IMG/VR virus record: IMGVR_UViG_3300028430_000206 | Span: 1-30,370 of that record | Origin: a virus | Length of the DNA stretch: 30,370 nucleotides | Reading direction: 5' to 3' (one strand) | In this document: in pieces, positions 22,663 to 30,370 of the stretch | Layout: every line of letters starts with the position of its first letter | Position numbering within the stretch: position 1 is the first letter of the stretch | Notes under the pieces: generated by a model | What the model was told of the DNA's origin: nothing | The model's database searches: none | Seen by the model: only the letters and a program-made list of their open reading frames with translations | Made by a program: the position numbers and the translations under genes

Positions 22663-24087
22663 ATGCCAAGCGTTCCACGTTACGGCGTTGCTCAAACTCA
22701 AGAAGTATTAGGGCCAAATATAAGAGTAAGAGAAGAGCAAGGAATTGAAAGTTTTGGGGGCGGTAGAGGTCTTGCTCAAGTTGGTGGAGCCTTAGAAAAT
22801 CTTACAGAAAGTGTAATGGATAGGGCTGATGAGATTGCAGTCATGGAAGCTGAGAGAAAACTTAATGATTGGGAAACTCAATTTTTATATAATCCTGGAG
22901 AAGATGACGGCACTGGTGTTAGAAAAAACCAAGGTGCATTTTATAAAAAAGGCAAAGACGCCTTTGAAATTCCAAAAGCAACAAACGAAGCTTTTGAAAA
23001 AACTCGCAATGAGATTATGCAAGGAATGTCTGGTCCAAGACAAAAGGCTATATTTGAACAAAGGTCATTGCAGAAAAAGCAGATGATCGATAGGCAAATT
23101 CAAAAGCACGTAGGTAATGAAATTGAAAAGTATGAAGCCGATACATTCAAATCCTACATGCAGTCAGAGCGGCAATCTGCAGTTTACAATTATCAAGATC
23201 CAATGGCTGTAAAGGTCGCGATCAATAATCAAAAAGAAAAGCTAATGAAGTTTGGAGAGAATCAGGGATGGGATGCTGAGACCATGAAGCTCAACATGCA
23301 GACTGCTGAATCTCAAACTCATGCTGATGTGATCTCACGAATGATTTCTAATGGTGATGACATTACGGCTCAGCAATACCTTGATAAAAATAAAGAGAGC
23401 ATTACTGGCGCTCACATTGAAAAAGTCGAAGAGATGGTTCAGGCAGGCGCAACAATGGGCTTTGCTCAAAGAACAGCTGATGATCTTATGCGAAAGGGAT
23501 TGAATGAATCTCAAGCATTAAAGGAAGCTGCAAAAGTTGAGAATCCTAAGATGCGAGAGGCATTAGAATCCAGACTTACACGCATGTATAATATGAAAGA
23601 GCAGGCTGATAATCAGCGCCAACAGGATACGTTTAATGCTATCACAAGGGCATTTGATCAAACTGGCGATATCCCTCCTCAATATACTCAGGCTATTTTA
23701 GCATTAAAGCCAGAGTATAGAGAGGCACTTGATCGATACCGTGATCGAAATCCTCTCAGGGATGATGGCTCTAATTTTTATAAACTTCAGCAAATGGCGT
23801 CTAATCCAGATACAAGGGAAAAATTTTCTAAACAAGATCTGTTGTTAGAAAAGCCAAACCTTTCTAAAGAGCATTTTGAGAAACTGTTTACTTTACAAAA
23901 GAATCTTAAAGAGGGTAAAGATTCTGCAGGCAAAGAGCTTGACGGTATTTATTCAGACTCTCAGGTCGTTGAAAATACATTTAAGGAAGCTGGCTTTGAT
24001 ACAAAAGACACCGAAGAGTATTCAAGATTTAAGAGCAGAGTTGATATGCTAGTTGAGCGCGAACAAAAAGAAACCGGAAAAAACTAA
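22663..24087 (+). CDS. internal virion protein, T7 gp15-like (frame-0 product)
   Basis: A 474-residue, highly charged and largely helical protein located between the gp14-like and giant gp16-like genes, where T7-type phages encode the second ejected core protein. The start PRYGVAQTQEVLGPNIRV is familiar from this group, and the rest consists of helices with many Lys, Glu and Gln (for example AVKVAINNQKEKLMKFGEN). The frame-0 stop TAA at 24085-24087 directly follows the heptamer A_AAA_AAC. The -1 frame then stays open to 24314, so a 550-residue form is possible either by programmed frameshifting or because a base is missing in the A-run. Confidence 0.83.
   Translation: MPSVPRYGVAQTQEVLGPNIRVREEQGIESFGGGRGLAQVGGALENLTESVMDRADEIAVMEAERKLNDWETQFLYNPGEDDGTGVRKNQGAFYKKGKDAFEIPKATNEAFEKTRNEIMQGMSGPRQKAIFEQRSLQKKQMIDRQIQKHVGNEIEKYEADTFKSYMQSERQSAVYNYQDPMAVKVAINNQKEKLMKFGENQGWDAETMKLNMQTAESQTHADVISRMISNGDDITAQQYLDKNKESITGAHIEKVEEMVQAGATMGFAQRTADDLMRKGLNESQALKEAAKVENPKMREALESRLTRMYNMKEQADNQRQQDTFNAITRAFDQTGDIPPQYTQAILALKPEYREALDRYRDRNPLRDDGSNFYKLQQMASNPDTREKFSKQDLLLEKPNLSKEHFEKLFTLQKNLKEGKDSAGKELDGIYSDSQVVENTFKEAGFDTKDTEEYSRFKSRVDMLVEREQKETGKN
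24078..24084 (+). promoter_or_regulatory. candidate -1 ribosomal frameshift site A_AAA_AAC
   Basis: In the frame of the gp15-like gene the sequence reads GGA AAA AAC TAA, so the canonical slippery heptamer A_AAA_AAC is in the correct phase and ends right at the stop. A one-base backward slip gives AAA AAA CTA AGC and continues for 76 codons. No clear pseudoknot or upstream Shine-Dalgarno stimulator was identified. Confidence 0.55.
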
Positions 24088-24314
24088 GCAATTCAAGAAT
24101 TAGAGATATAGCAAAGAATCAAACTGTCGAAGAGATTACATCAAAAGGTGTGATTTGGGATACAAAGAAACCAAGATTTTTAATTGATCCGACAGCGGAC
24201 ATTCCTGCGCAAGATCGATCCAAGATCATGGATACTTTGGCAAAAAGAAAAATACCAATGACTGATGAAAACATCTTAAAGCTTTACAATTTAACTAAAG
24301 GTTCGATGAAGTGA
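24084..24314 (+). CDS. -1 frame extension of the gp15-like protein
   Basis: Seventy-six sense codons from CTA 24084 to TGA 24312-24314, in the frame one base behind the upstream gene. The sequence reads as normal protein: SRIRDIAKNQTVEEITSKG, then WDTKKPRFLIDPTADIPAQ and DENILKLYNL. It has no ATG near its start and no ribosome binding site, so independent translation is unlikely. Its TGA overlaps the GTG start of the giant protein (GTGA), the same junction type used elsewhere in this operon, which argues that the extension is the real C-terminus of the protein made at least part of the time. Confidence 0.72.
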   Translation, partial: LSNSRIRDIAKNQTVEEITSKGVIWDTKKPRFLIDPTADIPAQDRSKIMDTLAKRKIPMTDENILKLYNLTKGSMK

Positions 24315-27300
24315 GCGAGAATCAATACGATAAAATATTTGACGATAATCAAGATCAGTTTTCATCTGGCAACGAATTCGACGACGCTTTAGAAAAACAA
24401 AAGCAACAGTCTTTAAGTGCTGCATCTGACTTGGCGGCTGATAGAAATCCAGATCAACATGCAAAGGTCGTATCTCTTTCTGCTCAGCTTGGCGCACAGT
24501 CGAGGTTTGTCGAAGAGAACTATGAAGTCATTGAAAAACAAAGACAGAACTATGAGTTAAAGAAAACTCTGAGCGAGGCATCTGTCACTCGTCCAAAGAC
24601 AACAGAGTTTTTAACTGAGGCTGATAATCTGGCCTTGGCTAAAGACGAGTTAGATAAATACTTTAAGCTTGAAGATAAGGTTCAGGAAACCTCCACATGG
24701 TCTGATCTTGGTAAGGGATTAGCAGCTGGAGTTGTTCGAGACATCGGATCTAATCTATTAAAGTCGCCTTCATATATTGCAGGGGCTTTGAGTGAGTTTG
24801 GTCGCCAGGCTGAAATTCAAAGGATGAAGGATCTTGGATTTGAATTCGAAGATCCAACTGGGAAATCTCAGGCAGATAAGAACAGTGTGTTTTTTGCTGG
24901 ACGAGAAGAGGACTTTGGATTTAATCCGACAAAGGTCGCTGAAGCTACAAAGGTCTTTCGAGACAATCCATTAACCAGATCCCTTGATACTTACGCAAAG
25001 ACTCTAACTGAATCAGCGCCCACATTATCAAAGGACTTTATTGCTGAGGCTCAGGCTGGCAACATTGCTGAAGCTGGCAGAATCTTATTCGTTCAGGCAG
25101 CGTCTCAAGCTCCAATGACTGTGGGTTTGGCTTTAGCATATGCGAGCGGATACGGCGCTGTAGGATTCGCAGGGGCAGGCGTAACAACTGCATCAGGTGA
25201 TTTTGCTGAGGCCATGGAAAAAGGAAAGAATGCAGACGCAGCCCTTGCTCAAGCTACAATATCAGGCGTTGCTGAAACAGTCTTTGAGAGCATGACAAAT
25301 GTTAAAGCATTTAAGCTCATGGAAAACTCTGTTAAAAAAATCGTCGGCGAAAAAACTGCAAAACAAATTATCATCAGCGGACTTGGATCATTAGGTATAG
25401 GCGCTGGGATTGAAGGTCTTGGCGAAGGCTTAACCACAGTCGCTCAGCAATCTGGTAAAGTTGTCACTGGTATTGATGAGAACGCGCTCGATGATATCGG
25501 GAAACAGTTCTTAACTTCTGCATCTATTGGAACAGTTATGGGAGGCGGCATTACTGGACCTGTTGCCGTAGCTGATGCAGTTCGAAAGATGTCTCAGGTT
25601 AAAGAGATGAAGGCTGATCAACAGATGTATAAAGCCCTTGAGGATAATGCTGTTGATTCGAATTTAAAAAAGAGATCTCCAGAAAAATACAAAGAGCTCG
25701 TTGAGCAGATGACTAAAGATGGCTCAATAGAAAGTATTTACATTAACCAAGATGGTTTTAAATCCTACGCTCAGAGTATGAATAAGACTCCAGAGCAGCT
25801 GGCTTTAGAGATGGGAATTAATCAGGAATTCTCAAAGGCATCTGAATCAGAGAGCGGAGTCATTGAAGTTAAGACCTCGGTCATGGCTGATAAAGTCGCT
25901 GGCACTGAATACTATCAGGGCATAAAGAATGACGTTAAATTTAAAGTTGACGGCATGACTCCAAATGAAATGAAAGAGCAGATCGCTCAAGACAAGGCTG
26001 ATGTCGAGGCTGAATACAATAAGGCCAAAGAGGGTAAGTCAGATGAAGAGATCGCAACCGTTGAATCCTCAGCGAAAGAAGTTTTAAAGAGCGTCGAAGA
26101 GCAGCTTCGAAATGGTGGCATGTCACCTAAAGAGGCCAAGAATAATGCTGTTGTATTTAGTAGGCAGCTTGAGATCTTGGGATATCGAACTGGTCAAATG
26201 CCAGCTGACATCTATAAAGAGTATGGCGTTAAGATTAATTTCTTTAATTCAAAAGCTGAAATGCCGACCATTGATATCGCGACCATCTATAATCAAGGTG
26301 CTAATGAGGTTTTAACAACTGAAGTTCAAGACGATGAGTCTGTCACGTTTAAATCACTTGATGGAAAGTCATCAATGAACATGCGCTTATCAAGAGGCAT
26401 GGATGGATCTGCAGTCGTTGATGTAAATCAATTTAATTATGATCCAGAGCTTACTTCGAACACTGCGGCCTTACTTGAAACAGCTGAGAAGATGGCTGTT
26501 GATAACGGATCACCTCTTGTTGTTTTTAACACAAGATCATTTGGAGCAAATGCAGAGCAGGCAATAGAGATGCTTAGGTTTCATGGCTACCGAGCTGTCA
26601 AAAGACGTGACCAGATGTATATGCAAAAGGCTGTTGGCGGCGCTAAGGAATTGTATCAGAAGAAAGTAAGTGAAGCTGGAATTGATTTTACAGCAAAGAA
26701 TGGTGAGCAATATAAAATATTTATAGATAATACATTGACCGAAGACTCAATAGCTGAAGGTAAAAAAAGAGTCGCAATTAAAAATGCTTCTGGAAAGCTT
26801 GTTGGAAGCATGGTTTATCAAGTTAAAGAAAGTGAAATTGAACCAATTGGTATTACCCTAAACAAGAATGCTCAACGTGTGGGTATTGGCACAGCTGTAT
26901 ATGATTATGTAGAGTCTTTAGAGGGAAAACAAATTACTGCAGGAAAAGAGCAGACTGACGCTGGGAACGCTTTTCGTAAATCTAGAGATGGTAAAAATTT
27001 AAGACAAGACATCCGAGGCCAAATTAGATTCGGAAACAACAGACAATTTAATATCGATCTTTTTAAAACAAGAGATGAGTCAACATTCCTTCACGAGTCT
27101 GCACATTTCTTTTTTGAAGTGTATGGCGATTTTGCTGAGGCGAAGAATGCCCCTCAGTCTATTAAAGATGATTATCAAAAGATGCTTGCTCATGTCGGAG
27201 TTAAATCCAGATCTGAAGTAGGCACCGATCAGCACGAGATATTCGCAAGATCATTTGAAGCTTACATGATGGAAGGTAAGTCACCGTCTGAAGCTTTAAA

Positions 27301-30300
27301 GAAAGTGTTCCATACATTTAAGAACTGGCTGATCTCTGTTTACAGACAGGCCTCAGGACTTAATGTTGAAATGACTGATGAGATCAGGAGGGGCTTTGAT
27401 CGAATGCTTGCAACTGAAGAAGAGATCAATCTTGCTAAGTCTAATCTTGGAGTAGCCTCTATTTTTCAGGGTGATCCAAGGCGAGCAGGTTTATCTGAGC
27501 AAGAAACTATGGACTACCTGACAGCTGCAGCATTTGCCAATATGGATGCTAAGGATGAGTTAAGAGCCAAGGTCATGAAAGATTTAATCAGGACCAAGGA
27601 TCAGGCTTACAAGAATAAGTACGATGAGATCTATGCAGCTGAAATGGAAAAAGCTCAGGCTATGCCAGAGTTTAAAGCGATGGCTGCAATCAAGGGTGAG
27701 TTAAAATTATCCAAAGAAATTATCGATCAACAGTTTTCTGAGTTTAAAAAAACCATTCCAAGAGGATCATCTGTTAAAGGTGAGGGTGTTCATCCTGATG
27801 TTGTAGCGACGATGTTTGGATACGCGAATGGTCAAGAGATGCTATCTGCAATGGCCCCTTATGCAAAAGGAATTGATTCTTATGTCGAGGGCAGGGCAGC
27901 TGAAGAGATCAAGAAAACCTATCCTGAATTATTAGAATCTCCAGAGTTATCTGAAGAGGCGATGAGAGCTCTCCATAATGAGAATTATAGAAAGCTGAAA
28001 AGGATGGAGCTTAAGCACCTGGCGACGAATGATCCGCAAGTTCTTAAGACGGTAGCTTCAAAGCTAATTCGCCGAATGCCAAGTGATAAAGCGGTGAAAG
28101 AACAAGCGGTTAAATTAATTGCAGCAACAAACGTTCGAGATATCAAGCCCCATATTTATAGAAACAGCGAAAAGAAATTCTCTATTCAAGCTGCGAAATT
28201 TTATAAGCAAGGCGAGTTTGAAAAAGCATTTGAAGCAAAGAGAAAAGAATACTTGAACTTTGAGCTCTATCTTCAAGCGATGGATGCAAAAGAGGATGTT
28301 AAAAAATCCCTCGATAAATTTAAAAAAATGTTTCGAAAAGATGAGGACATGGCTAAGAGCCGAGACGTTGATCTAGTCAATGCGGCAAAAGCGATCCTTG
28401 CAGAGTTTGGAATTGTCAGGGCTGATAAGACAGCTGAAGAGTATTTAAAATCCATGAAGCAATATGATCCTGAAACCTACTCTATGGTTAAAGCTTTGTA
28501 TGATTCAGCGACGGCACAAAAAGGAAACTATGAGAACGTGACCTTTGATGTGTTCGTTGAGATGAGAGATTCTGTTGACGCTCTTTATGACCTGGCAAAA
28601 TCAAGACGAGAGATTCAGATCGACGGCAAAAAGATGAGCGCTGATAAAGTTAAAGAAGAACTCCTAACTCAAATCGATGCGATCACTCCAGATGTGAAAA
28701 CTCAGTATGAAGAAACCGTGACCAAATGGGGTAAGATTAAAATGATCTTGCTCGGAGCTCGTGCGTCTTTAACAAGAGTTGAGTCATGGGCAAAGGCAAT
28801 GGACGTTCAAGACAATGGTCCATTCCATAAATATATTTGGCAGCCGATTTCTGATGCTACGACAAAGTATCGCCTTCAGAAAAATGAAGTTCTTAAAAAG
28901 TACAAAGACTTGCTTGATGGATACAGATCAAATTTAAGCCATGATAAAATTGTTGCAGATGATTTGGAGTTTATCTTTAAAGACAAAGCTGAGCTCATGA
29001 TGGCAGTCCTTCATTCAGGCAATGAATCTAATCTTAGGAAATTACTATTAGGTCGCAAATGGGGAGAACAAAACGCAGATGAAACTTTAAACACCGAGAA
29101 CTGGGATCGATTCATTAAGAGAATGGTTCAGCAAAAGGTTTTAACTAAGGCTGATTTCCAGTTCGCGCAAAATGTTTGGGATCTTTTGGAGTCTTTAAAG
29201 CCTGAATCTCAAAAGGCTCATAAGGAAATGTTCGGGTATTACTTTAACGAGATCACGGCCAAAGAGCTTGAGGTTGATTTTGGCGAAGGTCCAGTCAAGT
29301 TCCGAGGCGGCTATGTCCCAGCAAAAGCAGATCCTTATACTAATGAGGACGCAAAGGTCAGGCAAGAGAGAGAGCAGTTTGAAAATAACAATAACTCGTT
29401 TCAGTTTCCTACGACTGGCAAAGGGTTTACAAAATCTCGTGTGGAAAGCTACACTGTTCCATTATCTCTCGATATGAATCTATTAGGTGGGCATATCGAT
29501 GGTGTATTGAGATTTACTTACATCGAGCCAAGGGTTAAAGAGGTCTCAAGGATTGCTCTTGATCCAGGCTTTAGACAATCTGTTTCAAAGATCGATACCC
29601 AGATTGCATCTGAAATGCTCGTGCCATGGCTTCAAAGAGCTGCTCAGCAACAGACTATACTTCCATCAGCTACAGGCTTAGGTAAGGCAACGGACGCAGC
29701 TGCAAGGGTATTGCGGCGAAACGTGGCCATGCAGATCATGATGGGTAATGTGACCAATACTCTGCAGCAAGTGACAGGTCTAGTTGTTGCTATGTCTAAG
29801 GTTCAGCCGAAGTACATTCGAAACGCTATGGCTGAGTACACTGTTAATAATAAGGCTATGATCGAAGCGATCATGGAAAAATCTGACTGGATGAAATCAA
29901 CTCAAGGATCAAACATCTTTGAAATACATCAGCAAGTTAAAGAGATCCTTGTTAATCCTACAACCTTTGAAAAGGCTAAAGAGTTCTCATCAAGGCACGC
30001 TTATTTTTTACAGATGCATGCGCAAAACATGGTTAATGCTATTGTTTGGCGAGGGGCTTATGATCAAGCTATTGAGCAAAAGATGTCAGATCTTGAAGCT
30101 GTCAGGATGGCAGACTCTGCAGTCAGAACAACTCAAGGGACAACAAATCCTGAGGATGTTTCAAGGTTTGAAACAGGGACTCCGACTGAGATGATGTTTA
30201 AGCAGTTTGTTTCTTATTTTAACATGTTGGCAAATTTAAATGGTTCAGAGATTCAGAGAATTCAAAGAGACGTGGGTTTAAGAAAAGGCATGGGTAGAGG

Positions 30301-30370
30301 GTTTTATTTATACCTTACAGCCTTTATGCTGCCTGCAGTTTTATCTGAGATTATTGTCAGAGCAATGGGA
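24311..30370 (+). CDS. giant polyvalent internal virion (ejection) protein, partial
   Basis: An open frame of 2020 codons from GTG 24311 that runs off the window end. It takes the place of T7 gp16 as the large ejected protein. Residues 1-125 are hydrophilic and helical. Residues 265-420 contain Gly/Ala-rich hydrophobic stretches (QAPMTVGLALAYASGYGAVG; SGLGSLGIGAGIEGLGEG; SIGTVMGGGITGP) suited to membrane contact. Residues about 700-775 and 780-880 look acetyltransferase-like; the latter includes RVGIGTAVYDYVE. Residues 926-990 carry FLHESAHFFFEV, an HExxH zinc site (His928, Glu929, His932), with HEIFARSFEAYM (Glu976 or Glu983 as possible third ligand). The rest is mainly long helices, ending in GNVTNTLQQ and MFKQFVSYFNMLANLNGSEI segments usual in these proteins. 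No lysozyme-like transglycosylase motif was found in the visible part. Confidence 0.9.
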   Translation, partial: MSENQYDKIFDDNQDQFSSGNEFDDALEKQKQQSLSAASDLAADRNPDQHAKVVSLSAQLGAQSRFVEENYEVIEKQRQNYELKKTLSEASVTRPKTTEFLTEADNLALAKDELDKYFKLEDKVQETSTWSDLGKGLAAGVVRDIGSNLLKSPSYIAGALSEFGRQAEIQRMKDLGFEFEDPTGKSQADKNSVFFAGREEDFGFNPTKVAEATKVFRDNPLTRSLDTYAKTLTESAPTLSKDFIAEAQAGNIAEAGRILFVQAASQAPMTVGLALAYASGYGAVGFAGAGVTTASGDFAEAMEKGKNADAALAQATISGVAETVFESMTNVKAFKLMENSVKKIVGEKTAKQIIISGLGSLGIGAGIEGLGEGLTTVAQQSGKVVTGIDENALDDIGKQFLTSASIGTVMGGGITGPVAVADAVRKMSQVKEMKADQQMYKALEDNAVDSNLKKRSPEKYKELVEQMTKDGSIESIYINQDGFKSYAQSMNKTPEQLALEMGINQEFSKASESESGVIEVKTSVMADKVAGTEYYQGIKNDVKFKVDGMTPNEMKEQIAQDKADVEAEYNKAKEGKSDEEIATVESSAKEVLKSVEEQLRNGGMSPKEAKNNAVVFSRQLEILGYRTGQMPADIYKEYGVKINFFNSKAEMPTIDIATIYNQGANEVLTTEVQDDESVTFKSLDGKSSMNMRLSRGMDGSAVVDVNQFNYDPELTSNTAALLETAEKMAVDNGSPLVVFNTRSFGANAEQAIEMLRFHGYRAVKRRDQMYMQKAVGGAKELYQKKVSEAGIDFTAKNGEQYKIFIDNTLTEDSIAEGKKRVAIKNASGKLVGSMVYQVKESEIEPIGITLNKNAQRVGIGTAVYDYVESLEGKQITAGKEQTDAGNAFRKSRDGKNLRQDIRGQIRFGNNRQFNIDLFKTRDESTFLHESAHFFFEVYGDFAEAKNAPQSIKDDYQKMLAHVGVKSRSEVGTDQHEIFARSFEAYMMEGKSPSEALKKVFHTFKNWLISVYRQASGLNVEMTDEIRRGFDRMLATEEEINLAKSNLGVASIFQGDPRRAGLSEQETMDYLTAAAFANMDAKDELRAKVMKDLIRTKDQAYKNKYDEIYAAEMEKAQAMPEFKAMAAIKGELKLSKEIIDQQFSEFKKTIPRGSSVKGEGVHPDVVATMFGYANGQEMLSAMAPYAKGIDSYVEGRAAEEIKKTYPELLESPELSEEAMRALHNENYRKLKRMELKHLATNDPQVLKTVASKLIRRMPSDKAVKEQAVKLIAATNVRDIKPHIYRNSEKKFSIQAAKFYKQGEFEKAFEAKRKEYLNFELYLQAMDAKEDVKKSLDKFKKMFRKDEDMAKSRDVDLVNAAKAILAEFGIVRADKTAEEYLKSMKQYDPETYSMVKALYDSATAQKGNYENVTFDVFVEMRDSVDALYDLAKSRREIQIDGKKMSADKVKEELLTQIDAITPDVKTQYEETVTKWGKIKMILLGARASLTRVESWAKAMDVQDNGPFHKYIWQPISDATTKYRLQKNEVLKKYKDLLDGYRSNLSHDKIVADDLEFIFKDKAELMMAVLHSGNESNLRKLLLGRKWGEQNADETLNTENWDRFIKRMVQQKVLTKADFQFAQNVWDLLESLKPESQKAHKEMFGYYFNEITAKELEVDFGEGPVKFRGGYVPAKADPYTNEDAKVRQEREQFENNNNSFQFPTTGKGFTKSRVESYTVPLSLDMNLLGGHIDGVLRFTYIEPRVKEVSRIALDPGFRQSVSKIDTQIASEMLVPWLQRAAQQQTILPSATGLGKATDAAARVLRRNVAMQIMMGNVTNTLQQVTGLVVAMSKVQPKYIRNAMAEYTVNNKAMIEAIMEKSDWMKSTQGSNIFEIHQQVKEILVNPTTFEKAKEFSSRHAYFLQMHAQNMVNAIVWRGAYDQAIEQKMSDLEAVRMADSAVRTTQGTTNPEDVSRFETGTPTEMMFKQFVSYFNMLANLNGSEIQRIQRDVGLRKGMGRGFYLYLTAFMLPAVLSEIIVRAMG

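Noticed and set aside
28544-29760. Further GTGACC words in the giant gene
   Set aside because: Single copies (near 28545, 28717, 29750) without spacing or clustering, as expected by chance.

Overview
The window is about 30 kb of a tailed double-stranded DNA phage genome (or prophage), most likely a short-tailed podovirus related to the Bordetella BPP-1 group. The evidence is the T7/BPP-1 type gene order: large terminase, head-tail connector portal, Bbp19-like protein, scaffold, major capsid, Bbp16-like cement protein, gp11-like and gp12-like tail proteins, then gp14/gp15/gp16-like internal virion proteins. Nearly all genes are on the + strand, tightly packed, often with ATGA or 1-base stop/start overlaps. 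The sequence is rather AT-rich and the genetic code looks standard (TAA, TGA and TAG all terminate genes). I cannot name the host. No integrase, lysis gene, tRNA or CRISPR array is seen, so lifestyle is open.

Layout. 1-162 is a 27-copy hexanucleotide repeat at the window edge, followed by an AT-rich leader to 442. 443-6343 is the recombination/replication module: RecT-like annealing protein, a small coupled ORF, an HNH homing endonuclease, an SF2 helicase, a small HTH protein of terminase-small type, a VRR-NUC nuclease and a TOPRIM plus VapE-like primase/helicase. 6344-6900 is a control or origin region. It holds twelve GTGACC-type half-sites in four clusters of three, a possible short minus-strand gene, and a candidate promoter for the packaging/structural operon. 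6901-9018 is packaging (TerS, a small basic protein, TerL). 9044-15539 holds a GNAT protein, a short Gly-rich protein, the portal and a roughly 4-kb cassette of beta-rich, probably surface or fibre-like proteins. 15536-19506 is the capsid module with two near-identical GGGGAG...CTCCCC hairpins that may act as partial terminators. 19509 to the end encodes the tail tube/stabilising protein and the internal (ejection) proteins, ending with a giant polyvalent protein of more than 2020 residues that runs off the window.

The most interesting observations are: (1) the phased GTGACC/GGTCAC array between the primase and terminase genes, with 11-bp periodicity in two facing triplets and a second inverted pair flanking about 120 bp; (2) a canonical A_AAA_AAC slippery heptamer directly abutting the stop codon of the gp15-like gene, followed by a 76-codon -1 frame that reaches the next gene; (3) an HNH gene that seems to have captured the helicase start codon; (4) a giant ejection protein with an HExxH peptidase-like site and one or two acetyltransferase-like segments; (5) the hexamer repeat whose only variable base is a wobble position. 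All assignments rest on reading the sequence and recalling family features; no database search was run.
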